From positions 44,343,754 through 44,407,753 of the forward strand of contig OV884011.1 of the NCBI GenBank assembly GCA_930367205.1: a stretch of 64,000 bases of DNA, written 5' to 3'. The DNA comes from Acanthosoma haemorrhoidale (taxonomy: Eukaryota; Arthropoda; Insecta; Hemiptera; Acanthosomatidae). This document shows, piece by piece, positions 63,929 to 64,000 of this stretch. The position numbers and the translations under genes are program-made. Below the pieces are notes generated by a model that saw only the letters and a list, made by a program, of their open reading frames with translations, was not told the DNA's origin and ran no database searches. The stretch's first letter is position 1, and each line of letters begins with the position of its first letter.

Positions 63929-64000
63929 CTTGAAATGTGCTAACTTAACACTTCTGTAAGGCACTAACTGTGAAAGTTTACACTCATAGACTCACATTTT

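Overview
The window is nuclear DNA from an animal, most likely an insect. It is AT-rich and has spliceosomal genes with GT-AG introns from under 100 bp to about 2.8 kb. Ribosomal protein, Rab4 and splicing-factor sequences look insect-like, with the RpL13A N-terminus starting Met-Thr-Gly as in flies. Relics of mariner, Tc1, Harbinger, pogo/Tigger, piggyBac-like and jockey-type elements lie between and inside genes. I cannot name the species.

Layout, left to right: the 5' part of an Aurora-like kinase gene (minus, runs off the left edge); RpL13A (plus, five coding exons, two snoRNAs in intron 3); a 12-kb transposon graveyard (about 5-16.8 kb) with an internally deleted LINE, a near-complete but frame-broken mariner, Harbinger and Tc1 relics and a 5'-truncated jockey-like LINE; an AIFM3-type Rieske/FAD oxidoreductase gene (plus, 11 coding exons, 14 kb, several repeats in its introns); 5 kb of AT-rich intergenic DNA; a small multi-exon gene for mitochondrial ribosomal protein mL63 (minus), head-to-head with a low-molecular-weight protein tyrosine phosphatase (plus); an intronless SREK1-type SR splicing factor (minus), head-to-head with Rab4 (plus, six coding exons); nearly 5 kb of gene-poor DNA; and an unrecognised, probably nuclear, gene (plus, seven coding exons seen) whose introns hold a 256-bp inverted-repeat element and a dead Tigger-like transposon. 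The last 3 kb shows nothing codable and ends near a 42-base T tract.

The genes are housekeeping loci with no shared pathway: cytosolic and mitochondrial translation, rRNA modification, mitochondrial redox, phosphotyrosine signalling, splicing and endosome recycling. Three neighbouring pairs are divergent with closely spaced start codons (Aurora-like/RpL13A, mL63/LMW-PTP, SREK1/Rab4), which suggests shared promoter regions.

Exon chains were built by hand from splice signals, reading-frame phase and remembered family sequences. No alignment or database search was run.
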